Origin: CAVWCW01 sp963753615 | GTDB lineage: Bacteria > Pseudomonadota > Gammaproteobacteria > Chromatiales > Chromatiaceae | Direction of reading: 5' to 3' | Length of the DNA stretch: 64,000 nt | Assembly (NCBI GenBank): GCA_963753615.1 | Contig: CAVWCW010000020.1 | Span: forward strand, 43,164-107,163 | Shown here: in pieces, positions 1 to 11,400 of the stretch | Layout: the number at the start of each line of letters is the position of its first letter | Numbering within the stretch: position 1 is the first letter of the stretch | Notes under the pieces: model-generated | Databases searched by the model: none | Told to the model about the DNA's origin: nothing | The model's input: the letters and a program-made list of their open reading frames with translations, nothing else | Program-made: the position numbers and the translations under genes

Positions 1-296
1 TCCACCCCGATGTGGATGTCCAGCAACAGATAGCGAAAACCGGCGAACAGGTGGTGCAGTACGGCCCACAGCAAAACAAACAACACCAGCATCCCGAGAC
101 CGCCGGCAAACCACTGTTGAACCTGGGCAAACCCCGCCGGCCCCGACAGGGACTGCTGCAGCGCGTACACCAGTAGCGGCGTGAGCAAAACCATCAAGAC
201 ACCGCTGGCGCGGTGGGCAATCGACATCACCGCAGGCACCGGCATTCGAATGAGGAACAAGTTCAGGTGCACTGGGCGGTTGTCTCGGCTCGCCAT
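1..296 (-). CDS. sdhC: Succinate dehydrogenase cytochrome b556 subunit, 5' part only
   Basis: The start of an integral membrane subunit of complex II, which anchors the flavoprotein and iron-sulfur subunits and helps bind haem b and quinone. Translation on the minus strand from the ATG at 296 opens with MASRDNRPVHLNLF, then IAHRASGVLM (the conserved S-x-x-HR-x-SG segment), two hydrophobic helices, and HHLFAGFRYLLLDIHIG, which matches the family's HH-haem-ligand region. A GAGG ribosome site lies just upstream of the ATG. The gene runs off the left edge, so sdhD, sdhA and sdhB would be expected beyond it. Only about 98 codons are visible, but the family call is firm. Confidence 0.88.
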   Translation of the reverse strand, partial: MASRDNRPVHLNLFLIRMPVPAVMSIAHRASGVLMVLLTPLLVYALQQSLSGPAGFAQVQQWFAGGLGMLVLFVLLWAVLHHLFAGFRYLLLDIHIGV

Positions 297-401
297 AGGT
301 GGTCCTCGCTGGGAAAATCAAGACTGAAGTATAGACGAGGCTTGGGGGAACGTAATCCGGAACTCGGATTTTCCCCCTGCCGGCGACAATGAGATCCGGT
401 C

Positions 402-929
402 TCAGCCCCCGGAAGCACCCCTTTCGAGCATGGCCATCAGGGCCCAGTGGCTGTCGCGCCGCTTCGCGTCCCTGTCTTCGACCGTTTCGACCGCGGCCAG
501 GTTCCGCAGGTAATCAGGAGGAAAGCCGTGATACCGAGCGCCGAGATAGACCAGTTCCCGGTACCAGCGGAAGGGCTTGAGCCTCGGGTCGCAATGCTGC
601 GGCGGAGCTACATAGGCGAACACCGAGCATTGCCCGCCCCTGACTACAAGCGGCAGCGCCTGGTGCTCATACCCGGCGCCCTCGAAGCGGTCGAGCAAAC
701 AGACCTCCGCAGCATCCAGAGAGTAGACCGCAGCCAACACCCGATGCATGGGATCAGTACTGACCGCCAGGTTACACTTGCCGGAGCCGTCTTGTCCTCG
801 CTTTTCGAAGACAAGCCGGCGACCGGGCAAGGCTGCCACCGCTTCGAACGTCGCCGAGGGCACCCGCTCCCTCAGACGCAATGGGTGCAGGTTGGAACCG
901 TAAGCCAGGTAGAGGGTTCGGGGTCGCAC
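402..929 (-). CDS. Gamma-glutamylcyclotransferase-like protein (AIG2/GGCT fold)
   Basis: A 175-residue cytoplasmic protein of the gamma-glutamylcyclotransferase-like fold, whose members cleave gamma-glutamyl amines or glutathione to 5-oxoproline. The substrate-loop signature YGSNL is at residues 10-14. The expected acidic catalytic residue is probably E83 in the segment LDRFEGAGYE. Length fits single-domain family members. It lies in the same direction as sdhC, about 105 bp upstream of it, and downstream of the secreted repeat protein. The substrate cannot be told from sequence alone. Confidence 0.75.
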   Translation of the reverse strand: MRPRTLYLAYGSNLHPLRLRERVPSATFEAVAALPGRRLVFEKRGQDGSGKCNLAVSTDPMHRVLAAVYSLDAAEVCLLDRFEGAGYEHQALPLVVRGGQCSVFAYVAPPQHCDPRLKPFRWYRELVYLGARYHGFPPDYLRNLAAVETVEDRDAKRRDSHWALMAMLERGASGG

Positions 930-962
930 GGTCGGGCGCCGAACGGCGTAGCGCTTGCGTGC

Positions 963-1838
963 TCAGCGGCGGGAATAACCGGAGTGATCGAGATCGATTA
1001 CCCCTACGACGGCGATGCCGGGGGTATCTCCCTCCACCAACACGCCATAACGCCCCGGCTCCAGCGTTCGGAGCAGGGCGCTCTCCCGCGCTTCGCTGGG
1101 AGCCAACCCCAGACTTCGAATGGTTTCCGCCTGGGCGTCTTCGCCCCAATCATCGTTGGCGTCGATTGGTTCGTTGTCGCCATACAGCACGATCCGGGGA
1201 TCCATCAGGACCTCCCCGGGAACCCCGGCCTCGCCTAAGGAAGGGCCCCGGGCTCGGATCAGCACCCGTGACGGGGAGTCGACGACAATGAAACCGACGA
1301 TCAACGATTCCCTGCCCCGCCCGGCGAATCCCCGACCGGAGAAATTGAGTATGGCGCCGGGCGCGCCGTTTAACTTGACCATCCCCGCCGAGCCAACCCC
1401 CAGATTGTCGCCGCGCACAAACGCGTTATAGGGTCCGGGCGCCAAGGTCTCCAGAAGGGCGCTCTCGTACACGTGGCCCGGCGCCAATCCGGACGCCTCG
1501 ATCTCGGCTGCGTCCGCGGCGTCTACCCAGTCGTCGTTTACTGCGATCAGGGTCGGTCCCGCGTAGACCATCAGGCGCGGGTCCTGCACCACTCCGGCGA
1601 TTCCCGCCTCTTCCAGAGACGGACCGCTGCTACGCAACAGCACCCGCGCGCCTTGCGGCCCGACCACAAAGCCGCCACTGAGCTGCGCCGGGCCCTCTTC
1701 CGTCACCAGACCCCGCACCGAGAAATTCAACACCTCGGCCTCGACCGTCGCCGGCAGCAAGCCGGACGCCCACGACAGGACGCCGACAAACAGAGAGACT
1801 CGGGTTAAAGACAAAGTTGAAAAATTTAAGAATTGCAA
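963..1838 (-). CDS. Secreted protein of two repeat modules (GGF-x-V / GPSL / NDDW type)
   Basis: A 291-residue protein with an N-terminal hydrophobic signal-like segment (about residues 8-33). Two tandem modules of about 125 residues follow. Each module reads LNFS-x-RG, then GFVV or GFIV, then a RVLLR or RVLIR strand, GPSL, a DPR strand, a tyrosine-rich strand and finally NDDW, ending in an LxPGxY turn. This beta-rich module is common in secreted bacterial proteins, usually as C-terminal copies, and has no assigned enzymatic role. The same module occurs twice at the C-terminus of the sulfatase near 24546-25260. Here it forms the whole mature protein, so it may bind a surface or polysaccharide. 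Function is unknown. Confidence 0.7.
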   Translation of the reverse strand: MQFLNFSTLSLTRVSLFVGVLSWASGLLPATVEAEVLNFSVRGLVTEEGPAQLSGGFVVGPQGARVLLRSSGPSLEEAGIAGVVQDPRLMVYAGPTLIAVNDDWVDAADAAEIEASGLAPGHVYESALLETLAPGPYNAFVRGDNLGVGSAGMVKLNGAPGAILNFSGRGFAGRGRESLIVGFIVVDSPSRVLIRARGPSLGEAGVPGEVLMDPRIVLYGDNEPIDANDDWGEDAQAETIRSLGLAPSEARESALLRTLEPGRYGVLVEGDTPGIAVVGVIDLDHSGYSRR

Positions 1839-1924
1839 GGTCGGTTGTGTGTCGGTCCGAGAGTGCTATGGCCCGCTACCTTACCACAGGCCCGCGGGCT
1901 AGATCCCCACTGGAATTTCGGCGA

Positions 1925-1955
1925 TTGACTTGGTAACGCCGCTTGGCCTTAAAAT
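1925..1955 (+). promoter_or_regulatory. Possible sigma-70 promoter for the kor-rnf operon
   Basis: TTGACT at 1925-1930 and TAAAAT at 1950-1955 each match five of six consensus bases. The 19-base spacer is longer than ideal. It lies about 140 bases upstream of the korA ATG in the only non-coding stretch before the operon. Confidence 0.35.
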
Positions 1956-2096
1956 GGGCCCTAACTCGGCGCCTTTAGGTCGCCGATTGCGCTTTCGCCT
2001 AACCGATCCACACCGGCCCACCGCCTCGGGGCATCCGCCTCCGGTAGCGCCGGAACGCGCGTCGACACCGACCAGGGTTCACCCAACGGAGCCAGA

Positions 2097-4021
<1,925 letters not shown>

Positions 4022-4022
<1 letters not shown>

Positions 4023-4975
4023 TGTTCGGACTGCAAGCGGACTGGTCCCTGGAGGTCTTCGAGCGCTACTTCACGATCGGCGACTATGCCGGCGGCGAGG
4101 CGCGCTGGTGCCCCGGCTGCGGCGACCACGGCATTCTCACTTCGGTGCAGCGGTTGCTGCGCGACGAACAGATCGCCCCGGAAAAAACCGTGGCGGTGTC
4201 CGGCATCGGCTGCTCCAGCCGCATGCCGCATTACCTGGGTACCTTCGGCTTTCACGGCCTGCACGGGCGCGCCCTACCCCTGGCCTGCGGCATCAAGTCG
4301 CGCCGCCCGGAGTTGGACGTCTGGGTGGCCACCGGCGACGGTGACTGTTTTTCCATCGGCACCGCCCACTGGATCCACGCCATCCGTTACAACATGAACA
4401 TGGTGGTGATGGTGTTCGACAACGCCGTCTACGGCCTGACCAAGGCCCAGACCTCGCCCACCAGCCCCCTGGGGATGCATACCAACACCCACCCCTTTGG
4501 CGCCATCCTGGCCCCGCTCAACCCGCTCACGGTGACCCTGGGCATCACCAATGTCTCGTTCGTCGCCCAGGTGCCGGACTGGAACGCCCCCTTGCTCTAC
4601 GAGACCCTCAAGCTGGCCCACCGCCACCGGGGCACCGGATTCGTGCGCATCATCCAGCGCTGCCCGGTGTACGCCAAATCGGTGTCAGAAGAGATCCAGA
4701 ACGACCCCTCGCGCCTGCTGCTGCTGACTCACGAAAACGGCATTCCGGCCGACAAGGGGGTGCGCCGGCTGTTCCCCAACCGCACCGAGCACGACCCGTC
4801 CGACCTGTCCCGTGCCCGCGACCTGGCCGAGGACCAGAGCCGGCTGCCGGTGGGGCTGCTCTACCACAACCCCCAGGCCGCCTGCTACGAGGATCTGTCG
4901 AGCCGCGGTGCCGAGATGACCCCGCGCCAAAAGTTGGCCGGGATCAACGCCGCCCTGGACCACTTTGCTGTCTGA
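4022..4975 (+). CDS. korB: 2-oxoacid:ferredoxin oxidoreductase, beta (TPP-binding) subunit
   Basis: The TPP- and Fe-S-bearing subunit that decarboxylates the 2-oxoacid and passes electrons to ferredoxin. In 317 residues it has CPGCGDHG (Cys30, Cys33) near the N-terminus and GIGCSSRM. The thiamine-pyrophosphate motif starts GDGD at 105-108 and runs to Asn134 followed by AVYGLTKAQ, so catalysis should be intact. A GGAG-containing ribosome site (GGAGAAG) precedes the ATG. Unlike the PFOR-like proteins further along the operon, nothing essential appears missing. No 4Fe-4S ferredoxin domain is present, which fits the separate ferredoxin-tailed protein encoded next. Confidence 0.9.
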
Positions 4976-5009
4976 TTCGCCGCCTTTCCGTCACCCGGAA
5001 CCTCTGCCC

Positions 5010-7550
5010 ATGACCGCCACCTCAGACGCTGCATACGCCGCTCCCAACGCCACCCAGTTGCCGGACAACCAGCGCGAACGCGTGCCAGCCTTGCCCACGG
5101 CGGTCAAGGACGCAAAGGCCACTCGAGAACAGCTGTTCGTGCTGCGCCATTTCCACCTCGGCGACCCCAACGCCGCTGCGCAGTTGGAAGACCCCGGCGA
5201 CGATTTACTGCCGGCCCTGCTCGACGAATTCCGCGACACCTCCCGGTTGCGCTACGAGTATCCCCTGTTCCTCACCCCCAGCGACGCCGAGGGCGACCAT
5301 CAGGAGGCAGCCGAGCTGGCCCGCCCGCTGTCGCGCTGGCTGGCCGATAGCACCGAGGCGATCGAAGCCGAACAGGGCCCGGCGCGTATCCTGCGCGACC
5401 ACCTGGCCTGGCTGGAACGCTACCTGCGGGTGCACCTGCGCCGCCACGAGGGGCCGATGGAGTCCCACCCCCTGCTGGAGCGGGCCGGCGAGGCCCTGCA
5501 GGAGCACCTGGCCAACCTGGGCGAGGACGACCAGGGCCGCTTGAGCGCCGACCTGCAGCGCCTGGTCGCCGCCGCCCCGACCGGCAGCCAGCTGCTCGGC
5601 TACGGCAGCTACGCGGCCATCCACCTGGCGATCCTGGCCATCCGAGCACGTGCCGTGACCCGGCGCTCGGCCTTCCGCAATCGCATCGCCGACAGCATCC
5701 GCGGCCTGCGCGAGTTGCTGAGCGTGGAGTGGGCCAAGTCCGACCACTCCATCGAACCGCGCATGTTGCGCGACAGCATCGGCCCCGGCGGCGACCGTTT
5801 CGACCCCGGCGCCCTGTCCGGCATCATGGATCACGCCCGCGGTACCCGCGAGATCTCCGAACAGAGGCGCGCCCGCATCGAGCAGGCCCTGTCGGTGCTC
5901 GAGGCCTGGCACCCGGACCCGGTGATGCTGCAGTGCGTGCACACCGACCAGCTCGGCGACTGCTCGCTCGACGAGCACATGGCGGTAGCGGCCGAGCTTC
6001 ACAGCGACCCCTGCGCCCGGGCGATGGAGATCTTCGACCGCCAGGCGGCACGCCAGGCTGAGGTATTCAGCGCCCTGCGCATCGCTCAGCTGGAGATCAA
6101 GGGCATCTACGACCCGGTGATGCACGACCCCTGGTTCGCCAACTTCGGCTGGGAAGCCTTCTCCCAGGAAGAGCTGCTGCTGGTGCCGACCGTGATGGCA
6201 CTGGAGTCCGCCGACCGTTTGGCGGGCAGCGATTTGCGGCCGTTCTCGCGCTTGCTCAGCTCCGGCCGCCCGGTGCAGGTGCTGGTGCGGGTGCACGCTC
6301 ACAACAACCCCGGCAGCAGGGACGACGAAGACCCCTTTGCGACTTACCGCATCGAACTCGGCTACCTCGGCATCGCCCACCGCCAGGCGGTGGTGGCCCA
6401 ATCCTCCGGCGCCCGCCACGACCATCTGCTGCAGGGCTATCTGGCAGCCCTCGACGCCACTCGCACCGGGCTGCACATTATCAACACCGGCTTGCGCCCG
6501 GAAAACAACCTGGTGCCGCTGAACGCCTGGCTGGTGGCGGGCGCCGCCATCGAAAGCCGCGCCCACCCCTTTTTCCGCATCAATCCGGCGGCCGGCGACG
6601 CCGCAGCCCTGCGCATGAACTTCGACGCCAATCCCCAGCCGGAGGTGGACTGGCCGATCCACCGGTTCCGTTACCAGGACGAAAACGGCAACCTGGCCGA
6701 CCGCGAGTTGGCCTTCACCTTTGCCGACTACGCCCTGTTGATCGAACGCCTGCGCCGTCACTTCCGGCTCGTCCCCGCCGGCTGCGATTCCGACGCCCTG
6801 GTGCCGATGCAGGACTACCTGTCCATGAGTCAGGCAGAGGCCGAACGACGCATCCCCTTCACTTGGGCCGTAGATGCCAATGCCCGCCTGTTGCGCTTGG
6901 TGGTGTCCCGCGAGCTGACCATGGCCTGCCGCGACCGCCTCAACTGGTGGCACACCCTGCAGGAGCTGGCAGGGGTGCGTAACCGCTACGTGGAACTCGC
7001 CATCGAGCGGACCCAGGCGGACGAACGGGCCCAAGCCGCCGAGCAGCGGGCGCGCTTGGAGGCCGAGCATGCCGCCGAGTTGGAGCAGGTGCGCACCCAG
7101 GCCGCGAGCGAGGCCATGCAGCGGCTCACCGACCTGCTGTTGGGACTGGACTTCGGCGGCCCAGGGCTTGGTATGCCTCGCTTGCCCGGGGCATCGGCGC
7201 CACACCCTGCCGCCGACCGGACCGAACCGGCCCCCCAAGCTGCCGAGACCGACGCGCCGCCCTCCACCGACGAGGACGAAGACGAGGAAGAACTCAATTT
7301 CGACGAGCCCTGGATCGACACCCCGCTCTGCACCAGCTGCAACGATTGCCTCAAAATCAATCCGCTGATGTTCGTCTACAACGAAGAGAAGCAGGCGATC
7401 CTCGAGGACGTGAGCAAGGCCACCTTCGCCCAGTTGGTGGAGGCCGCCGAACTCTGCCCGGCCAAGTGTATCCACCCCGGCAAGCCCTGGAACCCGGACG
7501 AGCCCAACTTGGAACAGCTGGTCGCACGGGCCGAGCCCTTCAACCACTGA
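5010..7550 (+). CDS. Degenerate PFOR domain VI-like protein with C-terminal ferredoxin domain
   Basis: I read the start as ATG 5010 (846 residues); a TTG at 4965 would add 15. The N-terminal 200 residues are helical. Residues about 230-690 can be aligned by eye with the C-terminal third of the 1511-aa protein encoded at 8411-12946. Matching blocks are AVVAQSSGARHDHLL (from about 460) against YIAQSALGAPEHLL, FFRINP against LFRYDP, and WHTLQELAG against WRALQELAG. The last two-thirds is therefore a relative of the PFOR thiamine domain, yet I see no GDG...N thiamine motif. A coiled coil (near 670-710) and an acidic linker lead to a ferredoxin domain with Cys774, 777 and 780 and later Cys816 and 820, enough for one 4Fe-4S cluster. 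I infer an electron-transfer or scaffold subunit for KorAB. Confidence 0.65.
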   Translation: MTATSDAAYAAPNATQLPDNQRERVPALPTAVKDAKATREQLFVLRHFHLGDPNAAAQLEDPGDDLLPALLDEFRDTSRLRYEYPLFLTPSDAEGDHQEAAELARPLSRWLADSTEAIEAEQGPARILRDHLAWLERYLRVHLRRHEGPMESHPLLERAGEALQEHLANLGEDDQGRLSADLQRLVAAAPTGSQLLGYGSYAAIHLAILAIRARAVTRRSAFRNRIADSIRGLRELLSVEWAKSDHSIEPRMLRDSIGPGGDRFDPGALSGIMDHARGTREISEQRRARIEQALSVLEAWHPDPVMLQCVHTDQLGDCSLDEHMAVAAELHSDPCARAMEIFDRQAARQAEVFSALRIAQLEIKGIYDPVMHDPWFANFGWEAFSQEELLLVPTVMALESADRLAGSDLRPFSRLLSSGRPVQVLVRVHAHNNPGSRDDEDPFATYRIELGYLGIAHRQAVVAQSSGARHDHLLQGYLAALDATRTGLHIINTGLRPENNLVPLNAWLVAGAAIESRAHPFFRINPAAGDAAALRMNFDANPQPEVDWPIHRFRYQDENGNLADRELAFTFADYALLIERLRRHFRLVPAGCDSDALVPMQDYLSMSQAEAERRIPFTWAVDANARLLRLVVSRELTMACRDRLNWWHTLQELAGVRNRYVELAIERTQADERAQAAEQRARLEAEHAAELEQVRTQAASEAMQRLTDLLLGLDFGGPGLGMPRLPGASAPHPAADRTEPAPQAAETDAPPSTDEDEDEEELNFDEPWIDTPLCTSCNDCLKINPLMFVYNEEKQAILEDVSKATFAQLVEAAELCPAKCIHPGKPWNPDEPNLEQLVARAEPFNH

Positions 7551-7557
7551 GCCTGGC

Positions 7558-8418
7558 ATGAACAGCAGCTTCCTCGTCGCACCGGCCATAATGAGCGGGA
7601 TCGGCCTGTTCTTTTCCGTCGTTCTGGCGGTGGCCTACCGCTACCTGCGGGTCGACGAAGACCCGCGTATCGCCGACGCCGAAGAGCTGCTGCCCGGCTC
7701 CAACTGCGGCGCTTGCGGCCAACCCGGCTGCCACGCCTTCGCGGAACAACTGGTAGCCGGCCAGGTCCGTCCCAGCCAATGCACCGTGGCCGACCCGAAC
7801 GGCATCGAGGCCCTCGCCGATCTGCTCAACGTCGACCCGGGGCAGCAGGTCAAGCGGGTCGCCCGGCTGCACTGTGCCGGCGGCCTGGGCCAGGCCCACC
7901 AGTTGGCGGAATACCGCGGCTTCGAAAGCTGCCAAGCGGCTGCGGTGGTGTCCGGCGGCGGCAAAGGCTGCTCCTGGGGCTGCTTGGGGCTGGCCGACTG
8001 CCGGGAGGCCTGTGAGTTCGATGCCATCGAAATGAACCGCAACGGCCTGCCCGTGGTCAGCATCGAACGCTGTACCGCCTGTGGCGACTGCGTCGACGTC
8101 TGCCCGCGGGACCTGTTCGAGCTGGTGCCTTTGGAGCACCGGCTGTTTGTGCAATGCAAGGCACCGCTGGCCGGGGAGATGGCACGCAACCTGTGCGCCA
8201 CCGCCTGTGACGCCTGCGGCAAGTGCGCGGCCGACGCCGCCCCCGGACTGATCCAGATGCAAGATAATCTGCCCCTGGTGGACTATGCCGCCGGCGGCCC
8301 CGCCAAGCCGGACGCCGCCTTCCGCTGTCCCACCGGCGCCATCCAGTGGCTGGAGGGCGAGCAATTCCCCGAGCACCGGCCGCGCCCGGCCCGCCTGGAG
8401 CGACGACATCATGCCTAG
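7558..8418 (+). CDS. rnfB: Rnf electron transport complex subunit B, elongated form
   Basis: A membrane-anchored, multi-cluster ferredoxin-like subunit of the Rnf complex, which moves electrons between ferredoxin and NAD(H) coupled to ion flux. Of 286 residues, the first 25 form a hydrophobic anchor. The RnfB hallmark CGACGQPGCHAF starts near residue 49. A ferredoxin-like region includes CTACGDCVDVCP. A further cysteine group, CATACDACGKC, lies near 218, beyond where short RnfB proteins such as the E. coli homologue (about 190 residues) end. It is 8 bp downstream of the preceding stop and overlaps the next gene by 8 bp, so it is translated in series with the PFOR-like proteins rather than following rnfA as in canonical operons. 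Confidence 0.9.
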   Translation: MNSSFLVAPAIMSGIGLFFSVVLAVAYRYLRVDEDPRIADAEELLPGSNCGACGQPGCHAFAEQLVAGQVRPSQCTVADPNGIEALADLLNVDPGQQVKRVARLHCAGGLGQAHQLAEYRGFESCQAAAVVSGGGKGCSWGCLGLADCREACEFDAIEMNRNGLPVVSIERCTACGDCVDVCPRDLFELVPLEHRLFVQCKAPLAGEMARNLCATACDACGKCAADAAPGLIQMQDNLPLVDYAAGGPAKPDAAFRCPTGAIQWLEGEQFPEHRPRPARLERRHHA

Positions 8419-11400
8419 CTTCTCCAACAGCGCCCTGCGCCTCCTTGGCCGTCTGCTCGGCGCCCGCCCCCCGGCGCCGGCGGAGGCCGGAGAATTGCGT
8501 GTACTCGACGGCAATAGCGCGGTGGCCATGGCCGAGGCCTCCCTGGCCGAGAGCGCCGCCCTCGGCGCCAGCTTTCCCGCCGACACTGCAGCCCTGGCCT
8601 GGCGAGCCGAACAGACCCGCTATGCCGCCAATCTGCTCGGCGCTCCCCTCAGCAACCTCGGCGGCGAGGGCCCCCGCGGCACCCTGGCCGCGGCCATCGG
8701 CTTGGCCCTGAGCGGCACCCGGGCCACGGTTTTCTGTTCCGGCCCCGACTTGGCCGGGGCCCAGGACCTGCTGCGGCTGGCTGCCGGGCGCCGCCTGCCG
8801 CTGGTGGTCCAACTAAGCTGCCGCGGCCTGGCCGCCCATGCCCCCAGCTTGGGCAGCGGCCACGAGGCCCTGCACCTGAGCGCCGACTGCGGCGGCCTGG
8901 TGCTGACCGCGGCCAATGTCCAGGAGGCAGTGGACTTTACCCTGATCGCGCGCCGCGTGGCGGAACAGGTCCTGCTGCCGGTCCTGGTGGCCCAGGACGG
9001 CGGCGAGACTGCGATCGCCCTGCAGGATGTGCGCCTGCCCGGAGCCGGGCTGGTGCAGCGATTCCTGGGAGCCCCGGAAGACGAGATTCCCACGCCTACT
9101 CCGGCCCAGCGCCTGCTGTTCGGCGAGCGCCGTCGGCGCCTGCCGCGCTGGCATGATCCGGACCGTCCGGCCCTGCTCGGGGCACTGCAAGACGGCGACG
9201 CCTGGGCCCGTGCCGCCGCATCCGGCCCGGCCTTTCTGGATGGCTGGATCGACGACTGTCTGGACCAGACCCTGCGCGATTTCGCCAAACTCACCGGCCG
9301 TCGCCACCAGCCGTTGAGCGCCCACCGTATGGACGACGCCCGCCTGGTGCTGCTGGCGCAAGGCGCGGCGGTGGAAACCGCCGAGGCCGCCGCCGATAGC
9401 TTGCGAAAACGCCACCACCTCAAGGTCGGGGTGCTGGGATTGCGCTGCCTGCGCCCCTTCCCCGGCGCCGAGCTGGTTCAGCAGCTCAAGGGACGGTCCC
9501 TGGTGTGCGTGTTGGAACGCAGCCTCCAACCTCTGGACGCCGACCCGCCGCTGACCCGGGAGCTGCGCGCCGCCCTCGGCGCCGCCCTTGAGGGGGGCGA
9601 AGACGGCCAATCCACGCTCAAGCCCGAGCAACTACCGCGTCTGCTGCCGGTGCTCTACGGCCTGGGCGGTCAGGCGCTCAGCGCCGCCGACCTGATGGCG
9701 CTGGGACGCCGGGCCGAAGGCCTGAAACAATCCCGAGTCTGGCTCGGGCTCGACTTCGACCAGGGCCCCAGCCCGTATCCCAAGCGCCAGGTGCTCCTGG
9801 ATCAGCTGCACCGCAGCTACCCGGAGCTGGCCGGGCTGGGCCTGAGGGCCTCTGGCCCCGAGCCGGACCTGCGTCCCCCGGGCGCCCTGAGTCTGAGCCT
9901 GCAGCGCGTCAGCGGCGCGCCGGACCAAGGCCTGGCGGCGGAGGCGGGGGCCTATCTGCAACAACTGCTGGGCGGCCAGCTGCGGAGCCAACCGGGTCTG
10001 TTCACCGCCCCCTGGGGCGAATACTGTATCGACCGATTGACCCTGGCCACGGCCGGCCTGCGCGACCCGGGGGCCGCCCCCCCGGCGGACCTGGTACTGC
10101 TCAGCGCGGACCCCGCACTGGCCCCGGCCGGGGCCCTGGGCGAGCTGGCCCCGGGCGGCCTGCTGCTCCTCGCGGGCCCTGCCGCCAATCAGGCCGCGCC
10201 CCTGTACCTGCTGGGCGAACACAAAACGCCTCCCCGCATCTACCGCCTGCCGGAGGCGGACTCAAACCAACCCCAGGAGTACCTGCTGGGTGCCCTCTGC
10301 GGTGTCCTGCTCGACGCCGGCCGGCTGCAGCAGCGCGAGCGCCGCCTGTCGGCCCTGCGCGAGGCGCTGTTGGCCAACACCCCGGAACCGGAACGCGGCC
10401 AGCGCCTGGCCGCCTTCCAGGCCGGGTTGAAGTCACCCGAGCACCTCAGCGATCCTCCCGCTGCCGCGGCCCGCGTCTGGCGGCGCAGCGACGGTGCCCC
10501 GCCCTCGGTGCGGCGCTTGGCCCACGGCGACCAGGCCTATGACAGCCTGCCCCGCTTCTGGGATCAGGTCGGCAGCCTGTATCGGGACGGCGCCGCCGCC
10601 GAGCTGGGCCCGGACCCCTACCTGGCCCTCGGCACGGTGCCGCCCCTGGCCTCTGAGCTGCACGACCTGAGCGCAGCCCGGCGCAGCCTGCCCCGGTTCG
10701 ACCCCGCCGTCTGCACCGGTTGCGGCGACTGCTGGAGCCGCTGCCCGGATGCCGCTATCGGCGCCGCCGCCCTAACGCCGGCAGAACTCCTCGACGCCGG
10801 CGTCCAGGCCAGCGGCGCCAGCGCCCTGCGCCCCCTGGCCAAGCGCCTGGCGGGGCGCATCGGCCGTCTGTGTCGGGAATCCTCAGAGGCGCCGCGGGAA
10901 ATCGATCAATTGCTGGACGAGGCCCTGGCCCGGCTGCAGACCCAGGCCCCCCTGCCCGAGGAGCGAAGGGAGGCGATCGAGGCCGAACTGGAGCAGATCA
11001 AGGCCGGCTTTGACGGCTTGGGAGCGGCGGTCACCGAGCCCCTGTTCCACCACGCCGAAAGTGAACTGAAGGACAGCGGCGCCCTGCTTCTGCTGGCGGT
11101 GGACCCGGACGCCTGCAAGGGCTGCGGCATCTGCATCCAGGCCTGCGCCGCCGAGGCATTGACCGATGGCCCTCACAGCGGCGCGGTCCTGGACCAGGCC
11201 CAGCGCCGCTGGCGCGCCTGGGAACAGCTCCCCAACACCCCGGTGGAGACCCGGGAGCGGGCCGCAACGCTGCCCGAACCCGGCCCCCTCGCGGCGGCCC
11301 TGTTGGACCGAGGGGCAGCCGGCTCCATGGCCGGGGGCGACGGCGCCGAACCGGGGTCCGGGGCGCGCCTGGCCCTGCGCCTCGCCCTGGCGGCGGCGGA

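Noticed and set aside
5205..7589. A 794-codon open frame antisense to the ferredoxin-tailed gene
   Set aside because: High GC gives long antisense frames. It has no ribosome site or family-like motifs, and the plus strand holds clear conserved sequence.
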